Origin: Pedobacter zeae | GTDB lineage: Bacteria > Bacteroidota > Bacteroidia > Sphingobacteriales > Sphingobacteriaceae | Length of the DNA: 64,000 nucleotides | NCBI RefSeq assembly: GCF_014196715.1 | Contig: NZ_JACIEF010000002.1 | Location: 682,001 to 746,000, forward strand | Direction: 5' to 3' | Shown here: piece by piece, positions 11,316 through 19,539 of the stretch | How positions within the stretch are numbered: position 1 is the first letter of the stretch | How the letters are laid out: the number at the start of each line of letters is the position of its first letter | Made by a program: the position numbers and the translations under genes | Notes under the pieces: model-generated | What the model saw: only the letters and a program-made list of their open reading frames with translations | The model's database searches: none | Told to the model about the DNA's origin: nothing

Positions 11316-11627
11316 ATGGAAGAACAACAAAACGAAAATCAGTTAAATATAGAGTTATCAGAAGAAATTGCTGAAGGGATTTTTTCTAATCTGGCTATCA
11401 TTACCCACTCCAACACAGAGTTTGTACTGGATTTTATCCGTGTAATGCCAGGCATTCCGAAGGCTAAAGTAAAGTCGCGAATTATTTTAACTCCTGAACA
11501 TGCAAAGCGCTTATTATCAGCTTTAGAAGATAATATTCAAAAATTTGAAAATGTAAATGGCCGTATCAAGACACAGGAGGAGCCCCCTTTTCCTATGGGC
11601 TTTGGCGGACCAACCGCTCAAGCGTAA
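11316..11627 (+). CDS. DUF3467 domain-containing protein
   Basis: Small 103-residue protein of the DUF3467 family, of unknown function and often found directly downstream of rpoC in Bacteroidota. The domain spans ~9-85: an acidic start, NLAIITHSNTEFVLDFIRVMPG, then KSRIILTPEHAKRLLSAL. It has no signal peptide or membrane segment, so it is probably cytoplasmic. Its own -7-like element and the rpoC terminator suggest independent expression. The C-terminal tail is proline/glycine rich. Confidence 0.88.
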   Translation: MEEQQNENQLNIELSEEIAEGIFSNLAIITHSNTEFVLDFIRVMPGIPKAKVKSRIILTPEHAKRLLSALEDNIQKFENVNGRIKTQEEPPFPMGFGGPTAQA

Positions 11628-11704
11628 GACAATCAAAATTCTTACAAACAAATATTTGTTTACTATGTTAGCATAGCATATATTTGTTATATAACCATTT
11701 ATAA

Positions 11705-12928
11705 ATGAAAAAAATTTTATTGAGCGTATTACTTTCTGCTCCACTTTGGGTTTTGGGGCAGGGTTTCCAGGTTAATTTACAAGGTCAGAAACAAATTGGT
11801 ATGGCTGGTGCAGGTTCGGCACTGGCTTTAGATGAAGCTTCTGTATTTTTCAATCCTGGTGCAGTAACTTTCTTAGAGAAAAACTCAGTTTCAGCAGGAG
11901 TAAACCCATTATTGTTTAAATCAGCTTTTCAGCAAAGCGGATCGAACGTGACAGAAAATGTAAAAAATAAAATTGCACCGCCTTTTGAGTTTTATGCCGT
12001 TTGGGGGCCAAAATCTAATAAATGGAAACTTGGCTTAGGTGTTTATACACCTTTCGGCGGTTTGGTAGATTGGGGCAATGACTGGTCGGGTAAATATTCC
12101 CTTACTTCATTAAACCTGAAGGCTATTTATTTCCAGCCAACTTTAAGTATTAAAATAACAGATCGTATTGGTATCGGGGCAGGCTTTGTATACAACCATG
12201 GCGATGTAAACCTTCAACGTGCACTTCCGGTAAATTATCCTGACGGCCGTTCTGGCCATGTTACATTGGATGGTACAGGTAAAGGTTACGGATGGAATGC
12301 CGGTTTATATATAAAAACCCTGAGCAATATCTCGTTTGCTTTGGTACATAAATCAAAAGTGGTGACCAAATTAGATGGTGGTACTGCCGAATTTGATGTG
12401 CCAAATTCATTAAGATCATCTTTTCCTGCAGGTAATACCTTTAATGCCGAACTGCCTTTGCCGGCCACCACAAGTTTGGGGGTAGGAATTCCATTGTCAA
12501 AAAGTACAGCCTTAGCATTTGATGCGAGTTGGGTACAATGGCATGTTTATCAGGATTTAACATTCAATTACGCTCAGCCTGTTAATGGATCTTCACAAAC
12601 CAAATCGGAGCGTAATTATCATGATGGTTCTTCATTTAAATTGGGTATTAACCACCAGGCTTCAGAGAAGTTAGCATTAAGGGCAGGTGTAGGTTATGCT
12701 TTTTCTCCTGTGCAGGACGGTTATGTAACGCCTGAGGCACCAGATGCCAACCGGTATATTTTAAGTGCGGGTTTAGGTTATACACCAACAAGCCATTTCG
12801 AAGTTAATGCATCGTTCTTTTTCGAAGATGTAAGATCGCGTAAGCAAAAGAATATAGAAACAGGCCTTGATGGTACTTTTAAAACTTTGGTGTATGCACC
12901 GGGTATTTCGTTAACTTATAAATGGTAG
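11705..12928 (+). CDS. FadL/OMPP1-family outer-membrane transporter
   Basis: A 407-residue protein with a clear signal peptide (MKKILLSVLLSAPLWVLGQG). Next comes the FadL-type N-terminal segment: an aliphatic/aromatic hatch region with GQKQIGMAGAGSALALDEASVFFNPGAV, matching the NPA-like signature of the family. The rest is an alternating beta-strand pattern ending in an aromatic residue (LTYKW), as expected for an outer-membrane barrel. The family takes up long-chain fatty acids or other hydrophobic compounds. Only 11 bp separate its stop from the lipoprotein esterase downstream, so the two probably form an operon. The substrate is not known. Confidence 0.88.
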   Translation: MKKILLSVLLSAPLWVLGQGFQVNLQGQKQIGMAGAGSALALDEASVFFNPGAVTFLEKNSVSAGVNPLLFKSAFQQSGSNVTENVKNKIAPPFEFYAVWGPKSNKWKLGLGVYTPFGGLVDWGNDWSGKYSLTSLNLKAIYFQPTLSIKITDRIGIGAGFVYNHGDVNLQRALPVNYPDGRSGHVTLDGTGKGYGWNAGLYIKTLSNISFALVHKSKVVTKLDGGTAEFDVPNSLRSSFPAGNTFNAELPLPATTSLGVGIPLSKSTALAFDASWVQWHVYQDLTFNYAQPVNGSSQTKSERNYHDGSSFKLGINHQASEKLALRAGVGYAFSPVQDGYVTPEAPDANRYILSAGLGYTPTSHFEVNASFFFEDVRSRKQKNIETGLDGTFKTLVYAPGISLTYKW

Positions 12929-12939
12929 GAGAAATTACA

Positions 12940-14226
12940 ATGAAGAAATATATATTAAATAGTTTCGTAGCTGCTGCCATCCTTTTTACGGCTGCATGCA
13001 AACCAGAAATTGAAACACCTGCAGGTACAACCGCAGGGCAAGCTAATTTTAGCAAATACATTGCCATTGGTAACTCTTTAACTTCTGGTTACGCTGATGG
13101 AGGTTTATACCTTGAAGGACAAAAGGTAGCCTATCCGAATTTAATTGCCGCCAAAATGGCTACAGTTGGTGGTGGTAATTTTACCTCGCCGTTTTTCACT
13201 GATGCACAATCAAATGGTTCAGGTTATATTAGTTTATCAGCCTTAGTTAATGGTACACCAACTTTAACACCGGTACCGGGTAATGGTTGGCGCGATGCAC
13301 CTACAAATACTCGTTTGTTCAAATATTCCGGTGAGATCCAAAATTTAGGCATACCAGGCATGCGTGTTGATTTGGCATTTGCACCAGCGTTTAGTGCCGC
13401 AAATCCGTTTTTTGAACGCATTTTAACGGATGCACAAGTAGGTGCTACAACTTATTTCCAATATGTGCAGACTAAGAATCATACTTTCTTTTCATTATGG
13501 CTTGGTAATAACGATGTATTGGGTTATGCTTTAAATGGTGCGGTAACTGTGCCTACTGATCCTACAACCACTTTAACTGATAAGGTTAACTTTTCTTCAT
13601 TGTATGCTAATTTTTTAAATGCCTTAACGGCTGGCGGACAAAAAGGGGTTGTAGCTACTATTCCGGATGTAACATCAATCCCATATTTCAATACGGTTAA
13701 GCCATCGTTATTACTTGCAGCAGCTAAGGCTGCGAATCCTGCTGCCCAGGCGTTGTTTATTCAAACCGGAACAGGTGCAGTAAGAGCAGCGACAGATGAG
13801 GACCTTATCCGTTTGCCTTTCCAGTCTGCTGGTTTGTTCGGCCAGGGCACTATTCCTTATGGTTTACATCCCTTAAATCCGATCGAAAATAAGTGGGTAT
13901 TGGATAAAGATGAAGTAGCTAAGGTGAAAGACTATGTAAACAGCTATAACAGCAGTATTAAATCTTTAGCCACAAGCAAAGGTTTGGCGATTGCAGATAC
14001 CTACGCTTATTTTAATCAGGTTAAAACAGGATTGAATATTCAAGGGGTAGGTATTAATGCTGCATTTATTAGCGGTGGTGCATTCTCTTTAGATGGCATT
14101 CACTTAACCCCACGTGGAAATGCAGTAATAGCAAATGTATTTATCGATGCGATTAATGCTAAATACGGGTCTACTATTCCAACGGTTGATATTACTCAAT
14201 ATAGAGGAGTGAAATTTCCCAATTAA
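12940..14226 (+). CDS. SGNH/GDSL-type esterase lipoprotein
   Basis: A 428-residue predicted lipoprotein, with lipobox TAAC and the lipidated Cys at residue 20. SGNH blocks are present: the block I nucleophile is Ser46 in IAIGNSLTSGY (GNSL instead of GDSL), block III is GNND, and block V is DGIHLTPRGNAV with the catalytic Asp-His pair. An upstream in-frame ATG at 12922 overlaps the previous gene, but the signal peptide starts naturally at 12940, so that start was chosen. The pairing with a FadL-type porin suggests that it cleaves acyl esters at the cell surface and that the porin imports the product. That link is inferred. Confidence 0.85.
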   Translation: MKKYILNSFVAAAILFTAACKPEIETPAGTTAGQANFSKYIAIGNSLTSGYADGGLYLEGQKVAYPNLIAAKMATVGGGNFTSPFFTDAQSNGSGYISLSALVNGTPTLTPVPGNGWRDAPTNTRLFKYSGEIQNLGIPGMRVDLAFAPAFSAANPFFERILTDAQVGATTYFQYVQTKNHTFFSLWLGNNDVLGYALNGAVTVPTDPTTTLTDKVNFSSLYANFLNALTAGGQKGVVATIPDVTSIPYFNTVKPSLLLAAAKAANPAAQALFIQTGTGAVRAATDEDLIRLPFQSAGLFGQGTIPYGLHPLNPIENKWVLDKDEVAKVKDYVNSYNSSIKSLATSKGLAIADTYAYFNQVKTGLNIQGVGINAAFISGGAFSLDGIHLTPRGNAVIANVFIDAINAKYGSTIPTVDITQYRGVKFPN

Positions 14227-14246
14227 TTAGGGAGTTACTATAAAAC

Positions 14247-14372
14247 AAAAGCTATCTCATAAAATCAACTTTCAGAGGTTGTCATGTTGGGCTTGTCGAA
14301 ACGCTTAAATAATGCATTTTTGACAAACCCTTCGACAGGCTCAGGACGATGAGCTCAAATGAGATAGCTTTT
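14247..14372. terminator. bidirectional terminator with a repeat in its loop
   Basis: A perfect 14-bp inverted repeat, AAAAGCTATCTCAT (14247-14260) and ATGAGATAGCTTTT (14359-14372), lies between the convergent SGNH and miaA genes and has A/T runs on both sides. The 98-nt loop contains a second, imperfect palindrome (14281-14350) of the CTTGTCGAA type. Confidence 0.75.
14281..14350. repeat. CTTGTCGAA palindromic repeat, full copy
   Basis: The left arm GTCATGTTGGGCTTGTCGAA (14281-14300) is an imperfect reverse complement of the right arm near 14328-14350 (TTCGACAGGCTCAGGACGATGA). A half copy lies at 44089-44108. This looks like a mobile or hitch-hiking palindromic element. Confidence 0.6.
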
Positions 14373-14376
14373 TTTG

Positions 14377-15288
14377 TTACCCAAGTTTTTCGCTTATCAG
14401 CTGAATGACCTTCTCCTTTTCATCAGGCTCAAACCAGTTAATCTCTTCATCTCTCCTAAACCAGGTAAGCTGGCGTTTTGCAAAGCGGCGGGTATTTTGC
14501 TTAATAGCCGCAATGGCATCCTCCAATGAGGATTTCCCATCCAAATAATCGAAAAGTTCGCTGTAACCAACGGTATTTAGTGCGTTATGGTGTTTAAATG
14601 GCATAAGCCCTTTCACTTCATCCAACAGGCCTTCAGCAATCATTTGATCAACCCTTTTGTTGATCCTATCGTATAACACTGCTCTGTCGGTATTTAGGCC
14701 GATTTTGATGATATTAAACGGCCTTTCCTTTTTGGTGGCCGAGAGCATCGAGGAAAGTTTTTGGCCTGTTGACAGGAAAACTTCTAAACCCCTGATCATT
14801 CTTTGTGGATTCTGCTGATCTACTTTTGCGAAATATTCTGGATCTAAATGCGCCAGTTGACTTTGTATAACAGCTATGCCTTCTTCTTCAAATTGCCTGT
14901 TCAGGTTTTCCCGGATGGATAGATCAATATTGGGCATTTCATCCAAGCCGTTAATTAAAGCATTTACATAAAGGCCTGATCCGCCAACCATAATGGCCAG
15001 CTCGTGCTCCCGGAAAATTTCTTCGAGTTTTTTTAGGGCCTCTACCTCAAAATCGCCTGTACTGAACAGCTGTGTTACAGTATGCGAGTCTATAAAATGA
15101 TGTTTTGCTGCAGCCAATTCTTCCGCATTGGGCTTGGCTGTGCCGATTGCCATTTCTTTAAAAAACTGGCGTGAATCTGCGGAGATAATTTCGGTGCCAA
15201 AATGCTGGGCAAGTCCGATAGCCAAGGCCGTTTTGCCTATTGCCGTAGGACCAACAATCGAGATTAATGTTTTTTTTATCATTAACAT
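14377..15288 (-). CDS. miaA: tRNA dimethylallyltransferase MiaA
   Basis: Transfers a dimethylallyl group to A37 of tRNAs that read UNN codons. The protein has 303 residues. It shows the P-loop GPTAIGKT (13-20), the DSRQFFKEMAIGTAKP region that binds substrate, the GGSGLYVNALINGL motif and a C-terminal RFAKRQLTWFRR tRNA-binding segment. All match the family. The Met at residue 3 is a possible alternative start. It lies downstream of the pRiA4-like gene with a terminator-like hairpin between them. Confidence 0.96.
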   Translation of the reverse strand: MLMIKKTLISIVGPTAIGKTALAIGLAQHFGTEIISADSRQFFKEMAIGTAKPNAEELAAAKHHFIDSHTVTQLFSTGDFEVEALKKLEEIFREHELAIMVGGSGLYVNALINGLDEMPNIDLSIRENLNRQFEEEGIAVIQSQLAHLDPEYFAKVDQQNPQRMIRGLEVFLSTGQKLSSMLSATKKERPFNIIKIGLNTDRAVLYDRINKRVDQMIAEGLLDEVKGLMPFKHHNALNTVGYSELFDYLDGKSSLEDAIAAIKQNTRRFAKRQLTWFRRDEEINWFEPDEKEKVIQLISEKLG

Positions 15289-15304
15289 GATACTTTAAAA
15301 GAAA

Positions 15305-15331
15305 AAGTCAGATGTAGGGTACATCTGACTT
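15305..15331 (-). terminator. intrinsic terminator for the pRiA4-like gene
   Basis: Perfect 12-bp stem AAGTCAGATGTA/TACATCTGACTT with a 3-nt loop. On the minus strand it is followed by TTTCTTTT. It lies 16 bp upstream of miaA, so miaA expression may depend on read-through or on a start very close to its ATG. Confidence 0.75.
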
Positions 15332-15429
15332 CATTTGATCATAAATTCTTCTGCAGTGCCCGAGATAAATTACTTTCGGTAAGCTTGCTTTATGGTGCAG
15401 CTTTCGATCAGCATACCAATGAAAATGAA

Positions 15430-16077
15430 TTAGTAGTCATCTTTATGACCATCCTCATCGTAGTGATCATTGTCTGAAAACTCATCGCCAAATTCATCTT
15501 CTTCGTTTTCTTCCTCTTCATCTCTTTCCTCTTCATTAATACCCATATCGCCCATTGCTTCAAGCTCGTCTGTATCTTCAGGTACAAAATCCATTTCGTT
15601 AAGGAAATCAAATTCACTCGCTGCCGCTGCAGCTCCTCTTGGATCAACTGACTGCGGACTATTTTGCTCCATAATTTTTGGCGCTTCGCCACTGCTTTTG
15701 GCCAAAAATGGGTATTCGATATTAGGATCGGCATCCAAAATGATTTTTACCAGTTCAACGTGAAAATCATAAGGACGGTCAAAATTATAAGTATAATAAA
15801 ATTTTTGGTGCGGATCTTCAATAAAACCGCTCAATTTAGAATTTTCCATTAAAACTACACGGTCCTTTTTGCGCTCGCTGGGTAAATAAGCAATTTCATC
15901 ACCTTTTAGCCAGTTATCGGTGCTTACATAAAAAGACGAAGATTTTTCGGCGTTATAGCCAGTAGATCGGTGGATAGCCTTGTGCAGATCTTCAAATGTT
16001 TGGTTTGATTTAATGTCGATCTCTCTTACAACATCATCAAAATCTTCGAAAGTAATTCTAAATTTATAAATAGCCAT
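15430..16077 (-). CDS. plasmid pRiA4b ORF-3-like protein with acidic tail
   Basis: A 215-residue protein. The N-terminal ~130 residues match the pRiA4b ORF-3 fold (MAIYKFRITFEDFDDVVRE, then TYNFDRPYDFHVELV), a family of unknown function first described from plasmids and IS elements but common as a chromosomal gene in Bacteroidota. The last ~70 residues are extremely acidic (runs of Glu and Asp) and probably disordered. The start at 16077 was preferred over a Met 26 codons upstream because the domain begins exactly here. The final codons come 98 bp before the hairpin that serves as its terminator. Confidence 0.75.
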   Translation of the reverse strand: MAIYKFRITFEDFDDVVREIDIKSNQTFEDLHKAIHRSTGYNAEKSSSFYVSTDNWLKGDEIAYLPSERKKDRVVLMENSKLSGFIEDPHQKFYYTYNFDRPYDFHVELVKIILDADPNIEYPFLAKSSGEAPKIMEQNSPQSVDPRGAAAAASEFDFLNEMDFVPEDTDELEAMGDMGINEEERDEEEENEEDEFGDEFSDNDHYDEDGHKDDY

Positions 16078-16175
16078 TATTGTATTTTGGAACCGTAAAA
16101 ATAAAGTTAATTTATAATTACCACAAACATCAAATGCCATAAAAGGCATCCTCATTTTTTAATTGGGCAATCAAA

Positions 16176-17582
16176 TTATTTATTAACAGGATTTAATCCC
16201 ATTTGTTTTGCCTGATGGAGCATAAAATCGTATGCTTCCTGGTAGTCGTTTTTGATTTCGCCTTCTAATATGGCCTCACGGATGGCATTTTTTATCATAC
16301 CCACTTCTTTTCCTGCTTCGAGCCCAAAAGTCTCCATAATGTCGTTACCTGTAATCGGAGGTTGCCAGTTCCTGATTTTGTCGCGTTCTTCCACATCTTT
16401 CAGCTTTTGTTTTACCAGCTCAAAGTTGTTCCTGTATTTGGTTTTTTTGTATTCATTTTTGGTGGTTACATCGGCATTGCAAAGCAACATCAGGCTTTCG
16501 ATTTCTTCGCCTGCATCAAAAAGTAACCTCCTCACTGCCGAATCGGTTACGGTTTCCTGTGCCAAAACAATCGGACGTAAGTGAAGTTGTACCAGTTTTT
16601 GTACATACTTCATTTTTTCGTTTAAAGGAAGTTTTAGCTGTGCAAAAATTTTCGGCACCATACGGGCGCCGCGGTCTTCATGTCCATGGAAAGTCCAGCC
16701 GTGGCCTTCTTCAAAACGTTTGGTTGCCGGTTTGGCAATATCGTGTAAAATAGCCGCCCAGCGCAACCATAAATCATCGGTAACTTCGCAAATGTTATCC
16801 AGTACCTCCAAGGTATGGTAAAAATTATCTTTATGGCCTTTACCCTTAATAATTTCCACTCCGTAAAGCTGTGCCATTTGAGGGAAAATAATGTGCAATA
16901 ACCCGGTATCAAAAAGATGTTTAAAACCTACTGACGGTTTTTTAGACAAGATGATTTTATTCATCTCGTCGGTAATCCGTTCTTTGGATACAATGCTGAT
17001 ACGCTGTTTCTGTGTTTTAATGGCCTGAAGTGCTGCCTGATCGATATCGAAATTAAGTTGTGAAGCGAAACGGATGGCCCGCATCATGCGCAAGGGATCG
17101 TCAGAAAAAGTAATTTCAGGATCAAGCGGGGTACGGATCAGTTTATTCTCTAAATCCTTAACGCCATCAAAAGGGTCTAAAAGTTCGCCAAAATGCTTAG
17201 CATTTAAATTGATTGCCAATGCGTTGATGGTAAAATCCCTGCGGAGCTGGTCATCTTCCAAAGTGCCGTCTTCAACAATGGGTTTGCGCGAATCTGATCG
17301 GTAAGATTCTTTCCGGGCGCCTACAAACTCTACCTCTAAATCCTGATATTTAATATTTGCCGTTCCAAAGTTTTTAAAAACCGCTACTTTGGTGCTTAAT
17401 TTTCGCCCTACGGCCTCTGCATATTCAATTCCGCTGCCTACCACCACTACGTCAATATCTTTCGAGGGGCGGTTTAAAAATAAATCGCGCACAAAACCAC
17501 CGATGACATAAGCTTCGGTATTGTTCTTATCTGCTATGGTTGATAAGGTTTTAAATATGGGATTTTGTAGGTGTTGTTGCAT
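16176..17582 (-). CDS. cca: CCA tRNA nucleotidyltransferase with HD domain
   Basis: Adds or repairs the 3' CCA end of tRNAs. The protein has 468 residues and belongs to class II. The head domain has GGFVRD (28-33) and the catalytic DID (42-44), followed by RRDFTINAL and DDPLRMMRAIRFA, which bind NTP. An HD phosphohydrolase domain is fused behind it (ILHDIAKP, His about 280), a common extension in bacteria that adds phosphatase activity. It shares the strand and tRNA-maturation theme with miaA and tsaC nearby. Whether it adds the complete CCA or only part of it cannot be read from the sequence. Confidence 0.93.
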   Translation of the reverse strand: MQQHLQNPIFKTLSTIADKNNTEAYVIGGFVRDLFLNRPSKDIDVVVVGSGIEYAEAVGRKLSTKVAVFKNFGTANIKYQDLEVEFVGARKESYRSDSRKPIVEDGTLEDDQLRRDFTINALAINLNAKHFGELLDPFDGVKDLENKLIRTPLDPEITFSDDPLRMMRAIRFASQLNFDIDQAALQAIKTQKQRISIVSKERITDEMNKIILSKKPSVGFKHLFDTGLLHIIFPQMAQLYGVEIIKGKGHKDNFYHTLEVLDNICEVTDDLWLRWAAILHDIAKPATKRFEEGHGWTFHGHEDRGARMVPKIFAQLKLPLNEKMKYVQKLVQLHLRPIVLAQETVTDSAVRRLLFDAGEEIESLMLLCNADVTTKNEYKKTKYRNNFELVKQKLKDVEERDKIRNWQPPITGNDIMETFGLEAGKEVGMIKNAIREAILEGEIKNDYQEAYDFMLHQAKQMGLNPVNK

Positions 17583-17742
17583 AAAAATTGTTTCGTCATG
17601 CTGAATTTACTTTACAAGTAGAAAAAGCTTTCAACTGCCTTGTAACTACTTGTGGCCAGCATTTGTTAATTATATAAGACCCAAAAAATAAAGCAGGTGA
17701 CGAATTATTTAATGATGCGAAATTAATAAAAACTATTGAGGC

Positions 17743-18309
17743 TTACTTCCTGATAAATTCGAACTGTCCGCCAGGAGAAAGTTTCATAATCGTGGATGGT
17801 TTTCTGCTGGTCCGGTTTTCCTGTTCAAAATCTACTACGTAATCAACCGCATCAAGAATAGCGGGATCAATATCATCAAAGAATTTTGGCGAAGGCTGTC
17901 CGCTTAGATTTGCAGAAGTTGATACGATAGGTTTCCTGAAACGCTGAATTAATGGGGTGCAAAAATCGTGTTTAACCACCCTGATGCCTACACTGCCGTC
18001 TGCATTGATTACATTTTGAGCCAGGTTTTTGGCATTCGAAAAAATGATGGTAAGCGGGCTTTCAGCGTATTCGATCAGATCGTAAGCTACATCAGGTATT
18101 TCGGAAACATAACTTTGCAGTTTGCTATCTGCATCCAGTAACACAATTAAGCTTTTCTCGGCCGGACGATTTTTTATTTTAAGCACTTTATCTACTGCTT
18201 CCGGATTTGTGGCATCACATCCTATCCCCCAAATGGTATCGGTAGGATAGAGGATTACCCCGCCCGATTTTAATACTTCAAAAGCTTTGTTAATCTCGTC
18301 TCTTAACAT
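17743..18309 (-). CDS. tsaC: L-threonylcarbamoyladenylate synthase (YrdC/Sua5 type)
   Basis: Makes threonylcarbamoyl-AMP from Thr, bicarbonate and ATP for the t6A37 modification of tRNA. The protein has 188 residues and a single YrdC domain without the Sua5 C-terminal domain. Visible motifs are LYPTDTIWGIGCDA, KIKNRPAEKSL and the STSANLSG substrate-binding loop. A minus-strand TAACTTTG element (18314-18321) ends only 5 bp before the start codon. The next gene downstream is cca, 160 bp away. The gene is family-typical with no oddities. Confidence 0.93.
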   Translation of the reverse strand: MLRDEINKAFEVLKSGGVILYPTDTIWGIGCDATNPEAVDKVLKIKNRPAEKSLIVLLDADSKLQSYVSEIPDVAYDLIEYAESPLTIIFSNAKNLAQNVINADGSVGIRVVKHDFCTPLIQRFRKPIVSTSANLSGQPSPKFFDDIDPAILDAVDYVVDFEQENRTSRKPSTIMKLSPGGQFEFIRK

Positions 18310-18313
18310 TTTG

Positions 18314-18321
18314 CAAAGTTA
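18314..18321 (-). promoter_or_regulatory. -7-like element TAACTTTG next to the tsaC start
   Basis: Fits TAnnTTTG on the minus strand, five bases from the ATG. A start at the usual distance would give a leaderless mRNA. No good -33 element is seen. Confidence 0.35.
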
Positions 18322-18722
18322 ATTTATTAACAGGAAGTTAAATAATCTATCCGTAAAAGAATTTTACAACGATAGTGTATTTTTGATCAGTTATATTCCT
18401 CTCATTATGAAAACGGAATTGAAAGGTAAGACCTGAGCTGACCCGACAAACCGCACATGTTTAAATGCCTTTTGAAAGCGTTATGGCTAAAAAAAGATTT
18501 TGGAGGTAAAACAGGTCTTATCAGCATATGCACCCATTTACGAATTCAACGATTAATCCAATTATAAAATATTTAGTCTGAGTAATATAACGTCAAAACA
18601 TAATCAAACGGAAATCGTTTTACACTTAACAATCTGATTGTAAAAAAAATTAAATGATTTACCATTTGAGTTACAATATCGTTATATTTAAGTCAGGTTA
18701 TTAATACAAGAGCGCACAAAAA
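18322..18722. other. intergenic region between tsaC and DUF4136 gene
   Basis: This gap of about 400 bp holds no gene. It contains a 9-bp inverted repeat, TAAGACCTG (18427-18435) and CAGGTCTTA (18512-18520), 76 bp apart. The rest is AT-rich, without a clear promoter for the + strand gene apart from an imperfect TATATTTA at 18683. Confidence 0.5.
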
Positions 18723-19277
18723 ATGAAAACAGCACAAAAATTATTAATGCTTTTTACAGTGGTATTGGCATTAGCAGGATGTACAACACTCCGTACCGCA
18801 TCAGACTATGATAAAAATGTTGATTTAAGCGGTTACAAAACTTACAATTTTTACGATAAAGGCATTGCCAGGATTAAGCTGAACAACTTAGACAAGCGCC
18901 GATTAATGGCTGCGGTTGAATCTGAAATGAATGCAAAAGGATTTACGAAATCAGACCGGCCTGACCTATTGGTTAACCTGGTTGTAGTAGCCAGAGAAAA
19001 AACTGACGTTTATGGTCCGGCTTACTATGGTGGCTGGGGTTGGGGCTGGCGTGGCGGCTGGGGAAATCCTTTCTGGGGCGGCGGAACCTACGTAAACCAA
19101 TATATTGATGGTACCATTATCATCGATTTCCTGGATCCGGCTAAAAAGATTTTATTCTGGCACGGACAGGGATCTGGTTTTAACCTTGATAACTTTAATA
19201 AAAGAGAACAACGTTTGTATACTGGTGTTAAAGAAATATTGGCGCAATACCCATCAATAGTTTCTGCTGCTAAATAA
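18723..19277 (+). CDS. DUF4136 lipoprotein
   Basis: A 184-residue predicted lipoprotein. The signal peptide ends in lipobox LAGC (Cys20), and the mature part begins TTLRTASDYDKNVDLSGYKTYNF, the hallmark of DUF4136. A glycine/tryptophan-rich loop occupies ~98-118 (GGWGWGWRGGWG), followed by the typical GTIIIDFLDPAKKILFWHG segment. The function is unknown. The protein is expected in the periplasm, anchored to the outer membrane. It is a single-gene unit with a strong terminator behind it. Confidence 0.88.
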   Translation: MKTAQKLLMLFTVVLALAGCTTLRTASDYDKNVDLSGYKTYNFYDKGIARIKLNNLDKRRLMAAVESEMNAKGFTKSDRPDLLVNLVVVAREKTDVYGPAYYGGWGWGWRGGWGNPFWGGGTYVNQYIDGTIIIDFLDPAKKILFWHGQGSGFNLDNFNKREQRLYTGVKEILAQYPSIVSAAK

Positions 19278-19301
19278 AAATAAAAATCAATTAAATGAAC
19301 C

Positions 19302-19340
19302 AAAGAGGCCTGAATTTTAAATAAATTCAGGCCTCTTTTA
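19302..19340 (+). terminator. strong intrinsic terminator after DUF4136 gene
   Basis: A 16-bp perfect stem, AAAGAGGCCTGAATTT/AAATTCAGGCCTCTTT, with a 5-nt loop and a T run. The A/T content on both sides would allow use on either strand. Confidence 0.9.
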
Positions 19341-19377
19341 TGTTTTAATATAAAAATATGGGCTGCCTGATTTAAAT

Positions 19378-19460
19378 TTGCGGAAAGCTTGGAGCGAAGC
19401 AGGAGTGAAGACTTGCAGCATTGGCAGGATTAACGTTTAATAGGAGCACTCGCCTTGCTT
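19378..19460 (+). repeat. possible degenerate member of the tandem-array family
   Basis: Segments such as GGAGTGAAGACTTGCAGC and AATAGGAGCACT resemble parts of the unit repeated at 61099-61845 (GAGTGAGGACTTGAAGCG, AATAGGAGCACT). The match is short and broken, so this may be a remnant. Confidence 0.3.
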
Positions 19461-19539
19461 TTCACCTGTAAAAGCTAAACCTCTGTAACCGGTAACCTTT
19501 ATCATCAACCTGAAAAATCAGTAACGAAAAAGCCACCGA

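Noticed and set aside
12922..12939. Earlier start for the SGNH lipoprotein overlapping the porin gene
   Set aside because: It would add six residues before a normal lipoprotein signal peptide; the start at 12940 fits better.
15430..16077. pRiA4-like gene taken as sign of an insertion sequence
   Set aside because: No transposase, terminal inverted repeats or target duplication are visible around it.
18427..18520. 9-bp inverted repeat upstream of the DUF4136 gene as a regulatory hairpin
   Set aside because: Arms are short and 76 bp apart, so chance pairing is likely; kept only as a note in the gap annotation.
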